Assembly (NCBI GenBank): GCA_019310865.1
Contig: JAFDDL010000023.1
Location: 1-15,317 of the forward strand
DNA length: 15,317 bases
From: Deltaproteobacteria bacterium
Lineage (GTDB): Bacteria; Desulfobacterota; Desulfobacteria; Desulfobacterales; JAFDDL01
Direction: 5' to 3'
The notes beneath the pieces were generated by a model. The model saw only the letters and a program-made list of their open reading frames with translations. It made no database searches and was not told the DNA's origin. The translations under genes and the position numbers were made by a program. This document shows positions 6,886 through 13,845 of this stretch, piece after piece; the stretch's first letter is position 1, and every line of letters starts with the position of its first letter.

Positions 6886-7136
6886 TTTTTTTCCGGTAAA
6901 AGGCAGTTTTTCTTTCTCGGAGGGTATACTGGAGGGAGAGGGAACCGAAGAAGCTTTTTATACTTTACTTCACTGAAATTGTTATGGTATAAGTTAGATC
7001 GTTATTGAGGAAGTTCATACCAATGGTACGGTTTCTTTAACAGCTACAATGCAATAAATGTAAAGCGTGGCCGAACCATTACAATGTGGTAACAAACCTG
7101 CTCTGAAGCTATCGTTTAAAGAGAGGTGAGGTAAAA
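6886..7136. other. Leader region of the DUF4410-like lipoprotein, non-coding
   Basis: 251 AT-rich bases without a recognisable gene. It holds the T-run behind element 1, a candidate promoter (6964-6993) and a strong ribosome site, GAGAGGTGAGG, just before ATG 7137. The implied leader of about 140 bases is long, but I see no known riboswitch pattern in it. Confidence 0.4.
6964..6993 (+). promoter_or_regulatory. Candidate promoter of the DUF4410-like lipoprotein gene
   Basis: TTTACT (6964-6969) and TATAAG (6988-6993) are 18 bp apart. The -10 is preceded by TATGG. The -35 is a weak match, so this is only the best candidate upstream of the gene. Confidence 0.3.
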
Positions 7137-7670
7137 ATGAAAAAGAATATCTATTATCAATTGGTTGTGATTGGATTAGTCATTTTGTTGATCGGGTGTG
7201 GGGCAAGCAAAACAATGGTCATCAATCCGGTATCCGGCGAAAACAAAACCAAAGCTTCTGTCGTCGGAATTGGCTCTGTTGAATCAACCGTTGGGGCGCC
7301 TCAAGCTATATTAGAGAAGATATCAAACACCTTATTGGAAAAACTTCAAAAAACCGGCGCTTTTGATACTGTAACGACAGAAGACATAACTGCTTCAGGT
7401 GGGGCCGTTAAGCTGGATGTTATGTTACTGCAATTTAACCAAGGGGACCAGTTCAAAAGATGGTTCTGGGGCGGCTTAGGTCAGGCCGGGCAAGGAAGCC
7501 TGACCTTGCGGGTTAATTATAAGGATGGATCTACAGGTGAGAAAATCGCTGAGATTCAGACTGAAGGCAGCATCGACTCCGGGTTTTTCGGTGGTGATTT
7601 TGGGCAGGCTATCAATAAGGCTTTAGACGAGATTGTAAACTACACCGTAAAGAATTTTGGAAAGACCTGA
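7137..7670 (+). CDS. Lipoprotein, DUF4410-like
   Basis: 177 residues. The signal peptide MKKN...VVIGLVILLIGC ends in a good lipobox (LIGC, cysteine 21), so the mature protein is lipid-anchored in the envelope. The mature part has helical and beta segments. It ends with the glycine-rich pattern GQGSLTLRVNYKDGSTGEKI (about 122-141), then EGSIDSGFFGGDFGQAINKA. This resembles DUF4410 proteins, where a 'GxGxxxLxVxVxLxDxxTGExL' strand pair precedes a 'GGFFGG' turn. No catalytic residues are evident and the function of the family is unknown to me. The start is set by GAGAGGTGAGG 6 bases upstream of ATG 7137. The gene is monocistronic, with element 2 lying 71 bp past its stop. Confidence 0.75.
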   Translation: MKKNIYYQLVVIGLVILLIGCGASKTMVINPVSGENKTKASVVGIGSVESTVGAPQAILEKISNTLLEKLQKTGAFDTVTTEDITASGGAVKLDVMLLQFNQGDQFKRWFWGGLGQAGQGSLTLRVNYKDGSTGEKIAEIQTEGSIDSGFFGGDFGQAINKALDEIVNYTVKNFGKT

Positions 7671-7741
7671 ACTGTTTAGCATAACATATTCAATATTATT
7701 ACCAATAGTTAGTGGATTAATTCGCAGAATCAACAAGAAAA

Positions 7742-7810
7742 GGGGGGACGTTCGTCAGATTATAAGTTTCAGCATCAATCAAGAAACTTATAATTCAAGG
7801 AACGTCCCCC
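7742..7810. repeat. Inverted-repeat element 2 (GGGGGACGTTC family)
   Basis: The outer arms GGGGGACGTTC (7743-7753) and GAACGTCCCCC (7800-7810) are perfect. Inner arms ATTATAAGTTTC (7759-7770) and GAAACTTATAAT (7783-7794) share the same axis around a 12-base loop, with a short unpaired bulge region between. The ends match element 1, but the inner arms are different in sequence while still self-complementary, so pairing rather than sequence seems conserved. It sits in the gap after the lipoprotein gene. Confidence 0.8.
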
Positions 7811-7854
7811 TAATACTTGAAACCACAATGAAATACTGACGGCTTTATTTTAAA

Positions 7855-8292
7855 ATGATTCTCATGGATCAGGAAATTATCAGACTGTGGTACGACGGGC
7901 TTGGCAACGCCTACCGCGCGACGCGCGGCCAGATGGGTACAGCAGGATGCCATGACATCCCCCGCCACAGAATTATCTATTATGCGGTGGTAGGGATTGC
8001 TATGGCTGTTATGTCAGTGTGCTGTCTTTTCGTGATATCCATTGTATACGGAATATTGGCACTGGACATTTTATGTGCTGTTGCGGCTGCAGCAGCGCTA
8101 TGGTCGGCGTTGTCTCTATTCAATGCAGCACGACGTCTGTCAAAGGCGGTCAAATCGGGTACCGACGCGGACATTGCTGATCCAGTCAGGATGAAGGCAA
8201 TGAGGAAAGCGGTGAAGTGGGGGCAAAAAAAAGGCTTCGTTCGTCAAAATCGGGAGGGAGGATGGCATTTTACTGATATGAAGTCCGTTTGA
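7855..8292 (+). CDS. Hypothetical small membrane protein with two transmembrane helices
   Basis: 145 residues. The N-terminus (1-38) is soluble. Hydrophobic helices cover about 40-65 and 67-90 (CAVAAAAALWSALSLF). A basic C-terminus (91-145) has RRLSKAVK and MRKAVKWGQKKGFVRQNR. I do not recognise the family. The two hydrophobic stretches could form a hairpin with both ends in the cytoplasm, in line with the many positive charges after helix 2. ATG 7855 or ATG 7864 may be the start, and neither has a clear Shine-Dalgarno. A strong terminator follows at 8362-8404, which supports a real transcription unit. Confidence 0.5.
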   Translation: MILMDQEIIRLWYDGLGNAYRATRGQMGTAGCHDIPRHRIIYYAVVGIAMAVMSVCCLFVISIVYGILALDILCAVAAAAALWSALSLFNAARRLSKAVKSGTDADIADPVRMKAMRKAVKWGQKKGFVRQNREGGWHFTDMKSV

Positions 8293-8361
8293 TATTGCGC
8301 AGGCTGTTGCCCGGTTCAATGCCAACAGGTCAGAATCATTACAAGGTCATGCCGGAACATT

Positions 8362-8404
8362 ATCGGGGCACTCCCAAAGGTGTGGGGAGTGCCCCGATGT
8401 TTTT
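8362..8404 (+). terminator. Rho-independent terminator
   Basis: ATCGGGGCACTCCC (8362-8375) pairs with GGGAGTGCCCCGAT (8385-8398), a perfect 14-bp GC-rich stem with a 9-base loop, followed by GTTTTTT. The T-run is on the plus strand, so it ends the small membrane-protein unit. It lies between convergent genes and may also slow minus-strand transcription. Confidence 0.9.
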
Positions 8405-8409
8405 AGGGT

Positions 8410-11400
8410 CTATTTCTTTTCTGACAGCTCCTTAAAAAATTCAGCATCGGGGATACGTGGCTCGTATGTACGGGCCTTTATGCGGTAGTTTGAAGAGGAG
8501 ACTTCCGCAGAAACACTGAATGTATAATACTTTTTTACTCCCGGCACGAGGTCACCACCGCTTGTTGAATCACCCGCTAAATTTTCAACACCGGAGAAAC
8601 TTATGCTGTAAGTTCCGATAGCATCGGGGGCTTCGATACCAAGCAGCATGGCGGTGTGATCTCCTGCAGAAAGGCTCATGGAATAAGTGCTGCAATAACT
8701 GTAATCAGAGGCATACACCGTACCTTTATAAATACCATCAACGTAAAGTGCAAATGCGTCATCCTTTAAACCACCATTATCACAGACCGTAATTTTTACT
8801 TCACCCTCTACCACTTCAAATGGTACGGAATTTGACCAGTCAGTCCAGTCCGCCTCAAAGAAGCTCCGTGCTTTTACATCATATATGCCAGGATCAAGGC
8901 TGTTCGGAATAACGATTCCAAGCGTTGTATCGGAACCATAGCTGATCAATGCACGGGTTGAGCCTATCATAACCTCATTGTATGAGACAAGTGAGTTGAA
9001 CCCTGCCCCATAAATTGTTGCTGCTGTGCCGGCACCGCCCTTATCCGGAACGATGCTCGAAATCGTGACTTCCGATGTGAATAAAACAGCGGGATCTTTT
9101 TCCGCATAGGCCTCGCTATCGTATTTATCCGTGGGATGATGTATCGAAACCTTAAGTGGGCCCTCGGCGTCTTCAGTCAGAAACGAACCCGGAATAATCA
9201 CCCACATGCTAGTGCCGTATTCAGAAATAAATGACGGTTCTAAAACCACCGAGGAGCCGTCCGCAGCGGTAAACGTAATTTCAGGTAACAGGGTGGCGTC
9301 AAATATATATCCGGTGCGGATGGCTTTAGAAAAGCCGGCGCCCTTTATCAGGAATGCCTTGCTCTTGCCGTCAGGCTTTACAAGTGAGGGTATAACCTCA
9401 TCGATTTTGATATCAAACCGCACATCAAATTCAATCACATTATCTGTGTTCGCAATGTCATTAACCGCTTTCGCGGCGTTTACACCATTGTTAATATGGC
9501 CTGCAACATCCAGTGCCAATGAAATCTGGCCCAGGACTGGTACAAACTTAGCGCCAATTTTGGCAGCCAGTTTGGCAAGCGCCTCTTTTGCTATATCTTT
9601 CCCGAACCTTACAGCAAGCGCCTTTGCTATGGGTCCTGGCGGTGCACTGGTAAAATCCGACCTCACAGCATTAAGCAACCCTATTGTTCCATCTTTATAT
9701 TTTTTCTGCATAAAATCATCCATAATTGGTCCCATGTTGTGCAGATTGCCTATAACGATGCTTGCAAAATCCCCGGGGTTTATTTTGACGGAGATCACGG
9801 ACGAGATCGGTGGCCAAATGATCCTTTCTACAATCGTACGCCCAACAAGCCACTTATAAACATTGTAATTACCAATCATTTTCGGATCATACTCCATATC
9901 AGCACCCGGGGTTATGACCTGGACAGTACAATTTATGTGCCGTGGCTCTGTGAATTTGGTTGTTGAGGCCCAGAAAAACATGCCGTACCCCTGCGGGCCT
10001 GCCATCCCCCGTACATTGGTTATATGTTTATGCAGCTTGAATCCGCGAGCTTCTATTTGTACCGAAAGGAAAAGCTGGGTGTCATTCTCAAGGTTTAGAT
10101 TACCCGTCTGGTCTCTTTCATAAACGCTGATATCGTCAACCTCCGGCGGCGTCACTATTGCTCCACCTGTGGAAGATGATGGTAGTCTGAGAGTCTGGGA
10201 ATCCCCGGCGGGAGTGAGGCTCCCGCTCGACAAAGCATCTGAAACAGCAGTCGCACCGGCCTGAATTGCCAGTGATATCTTGTCCTGGATTTCCGTATCG
10301 TTTTGGGAGAGAGCAAAAGGATCAGCAGCCAGCTTTGTTTCGAGCAGGCTTCCCAGGTCGGTTATCTCCTGAAGGCCGGCCAGAATGTCCCGTACGCTGT
10401 CCAGGGATGATTCCGCAACAAGACCCTGCACGCCCAGAGCGGACCAGATGAGTGTAAGGGCTGTACTATCGGCATTAAGCGTTACATCAGTATCATCCTT
10501 AAGGACAACGGCCTCTAAAAATGCCGCGTATGTGGGATCAGCTGCAGAGGTATCCTCGAACAGCGCTGTGATGATAGTGGTGTCTGAAATACTGGCAGTG
10601 GTGGTAAACGCGCCGCCGGCGTCTGGATTTACTTCATCTTCGGGGTCAAGAGACCAGGAAACGTCAAGTGACGTCACATCCACACTTGATCCCGACGGCA
10701 GCTCAACCGTACCAGTTAAATACCGCGTTAGCTCGACCCACAAAAAATTCGAATCACCTGCACTGCTGTTCACATACGCCTCACCTCTTCTTGCACCATT
10801 GGGAACAGAGACGGTAAATGACGTGGCGCTCCCATTGCCGTTAAACATGGATATGCTGGCGCCGGTGAAGTGTATTGTGAGGCTGGCATTGAGATTCAAG
10901 CCCTCGAATGTAATTTCACCAGTGGAGATATCATGGGAATATCCGGTCAGTACAGGGCCGCTGTCGTCCGGGACTAGGACTGCCAAAGAGTTGGTATATA
11001 TGTTATCATATGAGATGAAAATATCGACCAGTCCGGTGGTGATGCCGGACGGCCACGAAAAATTAATGACCTCTGAGGTAATGCTGTCGGGATGGAAATT
11101 CAGGACACCTTCGGTGCCGCGGATAATGATCCAGGTCTTAGATTTATCAGTCGGCAGGTTGATGCCCGCTATGGTTACACTGTCTCCGGCACGGGCTACA
11201 TCGAATATATTTAGCATGTCATTCAACAGGCTACTGATAAGGATGGCGGTTCCGTTCTGATCGGAGCTTTGCGTTTCGGCAGGCTCAAGGGCAACCGTGC
11301 GGTAGCCGTCGTCTTCATTGACATCCAGAAGGCCATCTCCTTCATCGTCATCATCAAGGTAGTCAGGCGTTCTGTCCTGGTCAGCGTCGGCAGGCTCGGT

Positions 11401-13077
11401 AGGGTTTGGACCTGCCTCGGTTTCATCATCAATGCCATTTCCATCACTGTCTGTGTCCAGAAAGTTGAGCGTTCCGTCTTCATCAACATCGCTAAAGTTT
11501 GCACGTTCGGCAGCCGAAAGGTCAGGGTGTTTTTCTTTCGTAAAATATTCAAGCGCGTCCGCAATTCCATCGCCATCGGAATCAAGATCCCACCAGCAGG
11601 GCAAACCGTCGCCGTCGCTGTCGGCATAACCTGACCAGTCATCAATTGCCTTGCTTATTTCAACATAATCGGGAATGCCGTCACCATCGCTGTCAGGATT
11701 TAGGTGATTGCTGTCCAGGGCCTCTTCCAGCTCGGTGGGAACGCCATCAAGGTCAGTATCGGTAAAAATTTTGACGGAATATGCCCAGCTGTCATCGCTG
11801 GCGCCTGAACTGTCAGTGATACTGAGATAGTAGCTTCTGGAAATATCGGAAATAAGCATGGAAATAGCGGTTGAACCGTTTTCAAGGGGGAAGTTGGCAG
11901 TGGTTGCATTTACCCGCACGCCGTCGCCATCCATCACGGCGATGCTGGGCATCATTGATGCATTGTCCCCGGTCAGCATTACTGAAAAATGCCCGGTGTC
12001 CTGGAAATGTATTTTATAATAGTCAATATCGGTCTTTCCGCCGCTGGAATATATATATCCCGTAATGGTCTTTGGAGCGGACCCGGCATCTTCAGAAACG
12101 GAAATGCCGTCATTTTGATTGTCCGATGCGATTTCATTTGCTTCCACATAAATATCATACGCGGTTTCAGAGGAATCCATGGGAAAATCATCGTGAATAT
12201 CATCAGCACCGTCACCATCCACATCATTTTCATAATAATTTCCAGTACCATCGGCATTATTGTCATAGTGTGATGCCTTATCATTTGGGAAAATATCTTC
12301 AGTATTTAAAAAGCAGTCTCCATCAACATCAAGGTCTTGGTCGTCCGGAATGCCATCCATATCCACATCATCTATCAATTTCACAATAATCTCGTCAGTT
12401 GCTGTTTCTCCCTCTCCGTTACCGACCTGCAACTGGATTGTATATTCTCCTGCCGTGTCGGCATAAAAAGCCGTCACCTGCGTGTTGGTGGAGGTCAAGT
12501 TATAGTTGCCCGCCACGCTCTGATTAACAACATTCCATGTCCATTCACCCCCCATACTCCCCGATGCGTTCAAGTATACCATCTCCCCGGTCTTCAGGCT
12601 GTTCATGTCTTGCGTGGTTATTCCCATAAGGTCTGGGCCTGCATCCGCTACAGGATCCGGGATACAAATTTCGTCACTGCCATCACAATCCTGATCAATA
12701 CCATCGCCACATATTTCTTCCGCTCCAGAATAAATGGTAGGATCATCATCGTTGCAATCTCCTTGATTTTCTGTGTAGCCGTCGCCATCATTATCTGCGT
12801 CATTGCAATCTAAATCACTGCCATCGCAGTCCTGATCAATACCATCACCACATATTTCTTCTGCTCCAGGATAAATGCTATCATCATCATCGTTACAGTC
12901 CGGAAGGGTTTCGCAGTCATCTTGTTGATAGTAGCTATCATTGTCATTATCAGTACAGGCCTGCTTATCACCACCACCACCACCACCGCACCCATAGCCT
13001 GTGGTCATAGCTATCAGGGCAAGAATTAATAAAAGACGTGCAATGCTTGTACAAATGCTGGTTTCTTCACGTATCAT
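8410..13077 (-). CDS. Large secreted lipoprotein with MopE-type metal-binding motifs, TSP3-like calcium repeats and IPT/TIG-like domains
   Basis: 1555 residues. Signal peptide 1-29 ends TTGYGC (cysteine 30, imperfect lipobox), followed by six glycines. Two MopE-type motifs (DCNDDD...IYPGAEEICGDGIDQDCDG) lie at about 60-86 and 107-133, 47 residues apart. A PKD-like domain covers about 143-235, aspartate-rich TSP3-like repeats 237-300 and 438-590 (DSDGDGIPDYV, DSDGDGIADAL), and a pre-peptidase C-terminal-like beta domain about 305-438. IPT/TIG-like domains are near 625-785 and 1335-1422. A hydrophobic helical segment lies at 1145-1206 (KIGAKFVPVLGQISLALDVA). No protease or sortase motif is visible. 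A role in surface display, metal or calcium binding, or adhesion is inferred from the domains. ATG 13077 has AAAGGAGA 5 bases upstream. The frame is intact throughout. Confidence 0.9.
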   Translation of the reverse strand: MIREETSICTSIARLLLILALIAMTTGYGCGGGGGGDKQACTDNDNDSYYQQDDCETLPDCNDDDDSIYPGAEEICGDGIDQDCDGSDLDCNDADNDGDGYTENQGDCNDDDPTIYSGAEEICGDGIDQDCDGSDEICIPDPVADAGPDLMGITTQDMNSLKTGEMVYLNASGSMGGEWTWNVVNQSVAGNYNLTSTNTQVTAFYADTAGEYTIQLQVGNGEGETATDEIIVKLIDDVDMDGIPDDQDLDVDGDCFLNTEDIFPNDKASHYDNNADGTGNYYENDVDGDGADDIHDDFPMDSSETAYDIYVEANEIASDNQNDGISVSEDAGSAPKTITGYIYSSGGKTDIDYYKIHFQDTGHFSVMLTGDNASMMPSIAVMDGDGVRVNATTANFPLENGSTAISMLISDISRSYYLSITDSSGASDDSWAYSVKIFTDTDLDGVPTELEEALDSNHLNPDSDGDGIPDYVEISKAIDDWSGYADSDGDGLPCWWDLDSDGDGIADALEYFTKEKHPDLSAAERANFSDVDEDGTLNFLDTDSDGNGIDDETEAGPNPTEPADADQDRTPDYLDDDDEGDGLLDVNEDDGYRTVALEPAETQSSDQNGTAILISSLLNDMLNIFDVARAGDSVTIAGINLPTDKSKTWIIIRGTEGVLNFHPDSITSEVINFSWPSGITTGLVDIFISYDNIYTNSLAVLVPDDSGPVLTGYSHDISTGEITFEGLNLNASLTIHFTGASISMFNGNGSATSFTVSVPNGARRGEAYVNSSAGDSNFLWVELTRYLTGTVELPSGSSVDVTSLDVSWSLDPEDEVNPDAGGAFTTTASISDTTIITALFEDTSAADPTYAAFLEAVVLKDDTDVTLNADSTALTLIWSALGVQGLVAESSLDSVRDILAGLQEITDLGSLLETKLAADPFALSQNDTEIQDKISLAIQAGATAVSDALSSGSLTPAGDSQTLRLPSSSTGGAIVTPPEVDDISVYERDQTGNLNLENDTQLFLSVQIEARGFKLHKHITNVRGMAGPQGYGMFFWASTTKFTEPRHINCTVQVITPGADMEYDPKMIGNYNVYKWLVGRTIVERIIWPPISSVISVKINPGDFASIVIGNLHNMGPIMDDFMQKKYKDGTIGLLNAVRSDFTSAPPGPIAKALAVRFGKDIAKEALAKLAAKIGAKFVPVLGQISLALDVAGHINNGVNAAKAVNDIANTDNVIEFDVRFDIKIDEVIPSLVKPDGKSKAFLIKGAGFSKAIRTGYIFDATLLPEITFTAADGSSVVLEPSFISEYGTSMWVIIPGSFLTEDAEGPLKVSIHHPTDKYDSEAYAEKDPAVLFTSEVTISSIVPDKGGAGTAATIYGAGFNSLVSYNEVMIGSTRALISYGSDTTLGIVIPNSLDPGIYDVKARSFFEADWTDWSNSVPFEVVEGEVKITVCDNGGLKDDAFALYVDGIYKGTVYASDYSYCSTYSMSLSAGDHTAMLLGIEAPDAIGTYSISFSGVENLAGDSTSGGDLVPGVKKYYTFSVSAEVSSSNYRIKARTYEPRIPDAEFFKELSEKK
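12674..12903 (-). repeat. Intragenic tandem repeat encoding the two MopE-type motifs
   Basis: Near-identical stretches of about 89 bases begin at 12674 and 12815, a period of 141 bp (47 codons). They differ at only a few positions, mostly third codon positions (for example ccatcgccacat and ccatcaccacat). This indicates recent in-frame duplication of the CGDGIDQDCDG module, or gene conversion between the copies. Confidence 0.8.
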
Positions 13078-13121
13078 TATGGTCTCCTTTGTTTATTTGT
13101 TTGATAGATACCATGATATAT

Positions 13122-13127
13122 ATTATA
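13122..13127 (-). promoter_or_regulatory. Candidate -10 box proximal to the large lipoprotein gene
   Basis: On the minus strand this is a perfect TATAAT, 45 bases before the start codon, but no good -35 lies 16-18 bases upstream. If used, the GC-rich block would lie upstream of the transcript rather than in it. Confidence 0.3.
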
Positions 13128-13249
13128 TGGAAGAACAAATATGTTTCGCGAAAACGCCCAACCGGCGGCACGTCGTTAAAGGCCGCAACCATTTCGCCTT
13201 TTCCGATATACGAAGATCGGTTGCCCAAGCCGCATTGGATGATAATTTT

Positions 13250-13277
13250 TGTATATTTTTTCCTGGTACCACGTAAA
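13250..13277 (-). promoter_or_regulatory. Candidate distal promoter of the large lipoprotein gene
   Basis: On the minus strand TTTACG (13277-13272) and TATACA (13255-13250) have a 16-bp spacer. If used, the transcript would carry a leader of about 165 bases that includes the whole GC-rich block at 13155-13236. The match is moderate. Confidence 0.3.
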
Positions 13278-13427
13278 CCCACCGTAAATTCTCTTGTGGC
13301 AGTACAACTGCGCATGGCAGCCTGGTACTTTTAGTTAGGAAACTACAGGTATGAGATGAATATATTATATTTATTTCATACCGATTATGTCAATGACTTT
13401 AGCATGTACCGGAAATCATGATACTGA

Positions 13428-13727
13428 AATTTCTTACGATACTGCTACCAGAACCACAATATACAGCGATATGCGCAGTCTTTATACACCAAATCTGGCG
13501 TCAGGATTTACGGTACACGCAACAATTTAAACAGCTCAGGTGAGCTCAGACAGCTTATCTATCCATCTTTTTCCGATAAGCCCGTGATAAAAGGATCGGT
13601 CTATGAACTGAAACGTAAATGCGGAAAACCTGAATGCAAATGTGCCCACGGTGAGCTCCATGACCGAATGGTTGTTAGCGCCAGCGAGAAGGGATTTACG
13701 ATTTTACGTGTTATTCCAGCAAATTAA
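13428..13727 (+). pseudogene. Remnant of a small CGKPxCxC protein (DUF6788-like, transposon-associated type)
   Basis: The frame ends at TAA 13725-13727 and contains GELRQLIYPSFSDKPVIKGS, then VYELKRKCGKPECKCAHGEL and HDRMVVSASEKGFTILRVIP. The pattern 'GSxYExxRKCGKPxCxCAxGxxH' is a short cysteine-rich family that I recall as DUF6788, often found beside transposase genes. The recognisable part begins near 13527. The open frame runs back to a stop at 13425-13427 but has no ATG start and no ribosome site. No transposase follows, because element 3 begins 8 bp downstream. I read it as debris of a mobile element. A functional short protein from a non-standard start is less likely. Confidence 0.5.
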
Positions 13728-13735
13728 TGAGAAAA

Positions 13736-13814
13736 GGGGGACGTTCATGCAGGAAAGCGAAGACTCTGGAAATACATAACTTAATAATTATGCATTTATG
13801 AATGAACGTCCCCC
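13736..13814. repeat. Inverted-repeat element 3 (GGGGGACGTTC family)
   Basis: The outer arms GGGGGACGTTCAT (13736-13748) and ATGAACGTCCCCC (13802-13814) are perfect. An inner stem pairs AAATACATAA with TTATGCATTT, with one mismatch, and about 20 extra bases lie in the left half. The inner core matches the ATGCATAAATGCATAA core of element 1. It begins 8 bp after the CGKPxCxC remnant and ends 31 bp past the stop of the DUF1566 gene, where its hairpin could also act as a terminator. Confidence 0.75.
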
Positions 13815-13845
13815 AAATGAAATGGCGGTATAAAATGCAGGCTTA

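Larger units (their letters stand above)
13078..13427. other. Long upstream region of the large lipoprotein gene with GC-rich potentially structured block
   Basis: No recognisable gene. The block 13144-13236 contrasts with AT-rich flanks and holds several complementary pairs: GCGGC/GCCGC (13165-13169 with 13182-13186), CCGAT/ATCGG (13203-13207 with 13216-13220), competing GCAACC/GGTTGC (13185-13190 with 13219-13224), and the palindrome TTTCGCGAAA (13144-13153). An AT-rich hairpin with 7-bp outer arms GGTATGA/TCATACC spans 13348-13382. The pattern does not fit any riboswitch class I know. Confidence 0.4.

Noticed and set aside
7657..7839. Possible 60-residue ORF after the DUF4410-like gene
   Set aside because: It overlaps the inverted-repeat element 2 almost entirely and has no ribosome site.
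9206..11260. Long plus-strand frames (217 and 291 codons) opposite the large lipoprotein gene
   Set aside because: The minus-strand frame of 1555 codons is continuous with coherent domains. The plus-strand frames are Ser/Thr/Pro-rich shadows.
12968..12987. Phase-variable simple repeat (CAC repeats)
   Set aside because: It is a trinucleotide repeat coding for six glycines after the signal peptide. Length changes stay in frame and cannot switch the gene off.
13144..13236. c-di-GMP (GEMM) riboswitch upstream of the large lipoprotein gene
   Set aside because: GGGCAACC is reminiscent, but the GNRA-capped helix, the CGCAAAGCC segment and the second conserved helix are missing.
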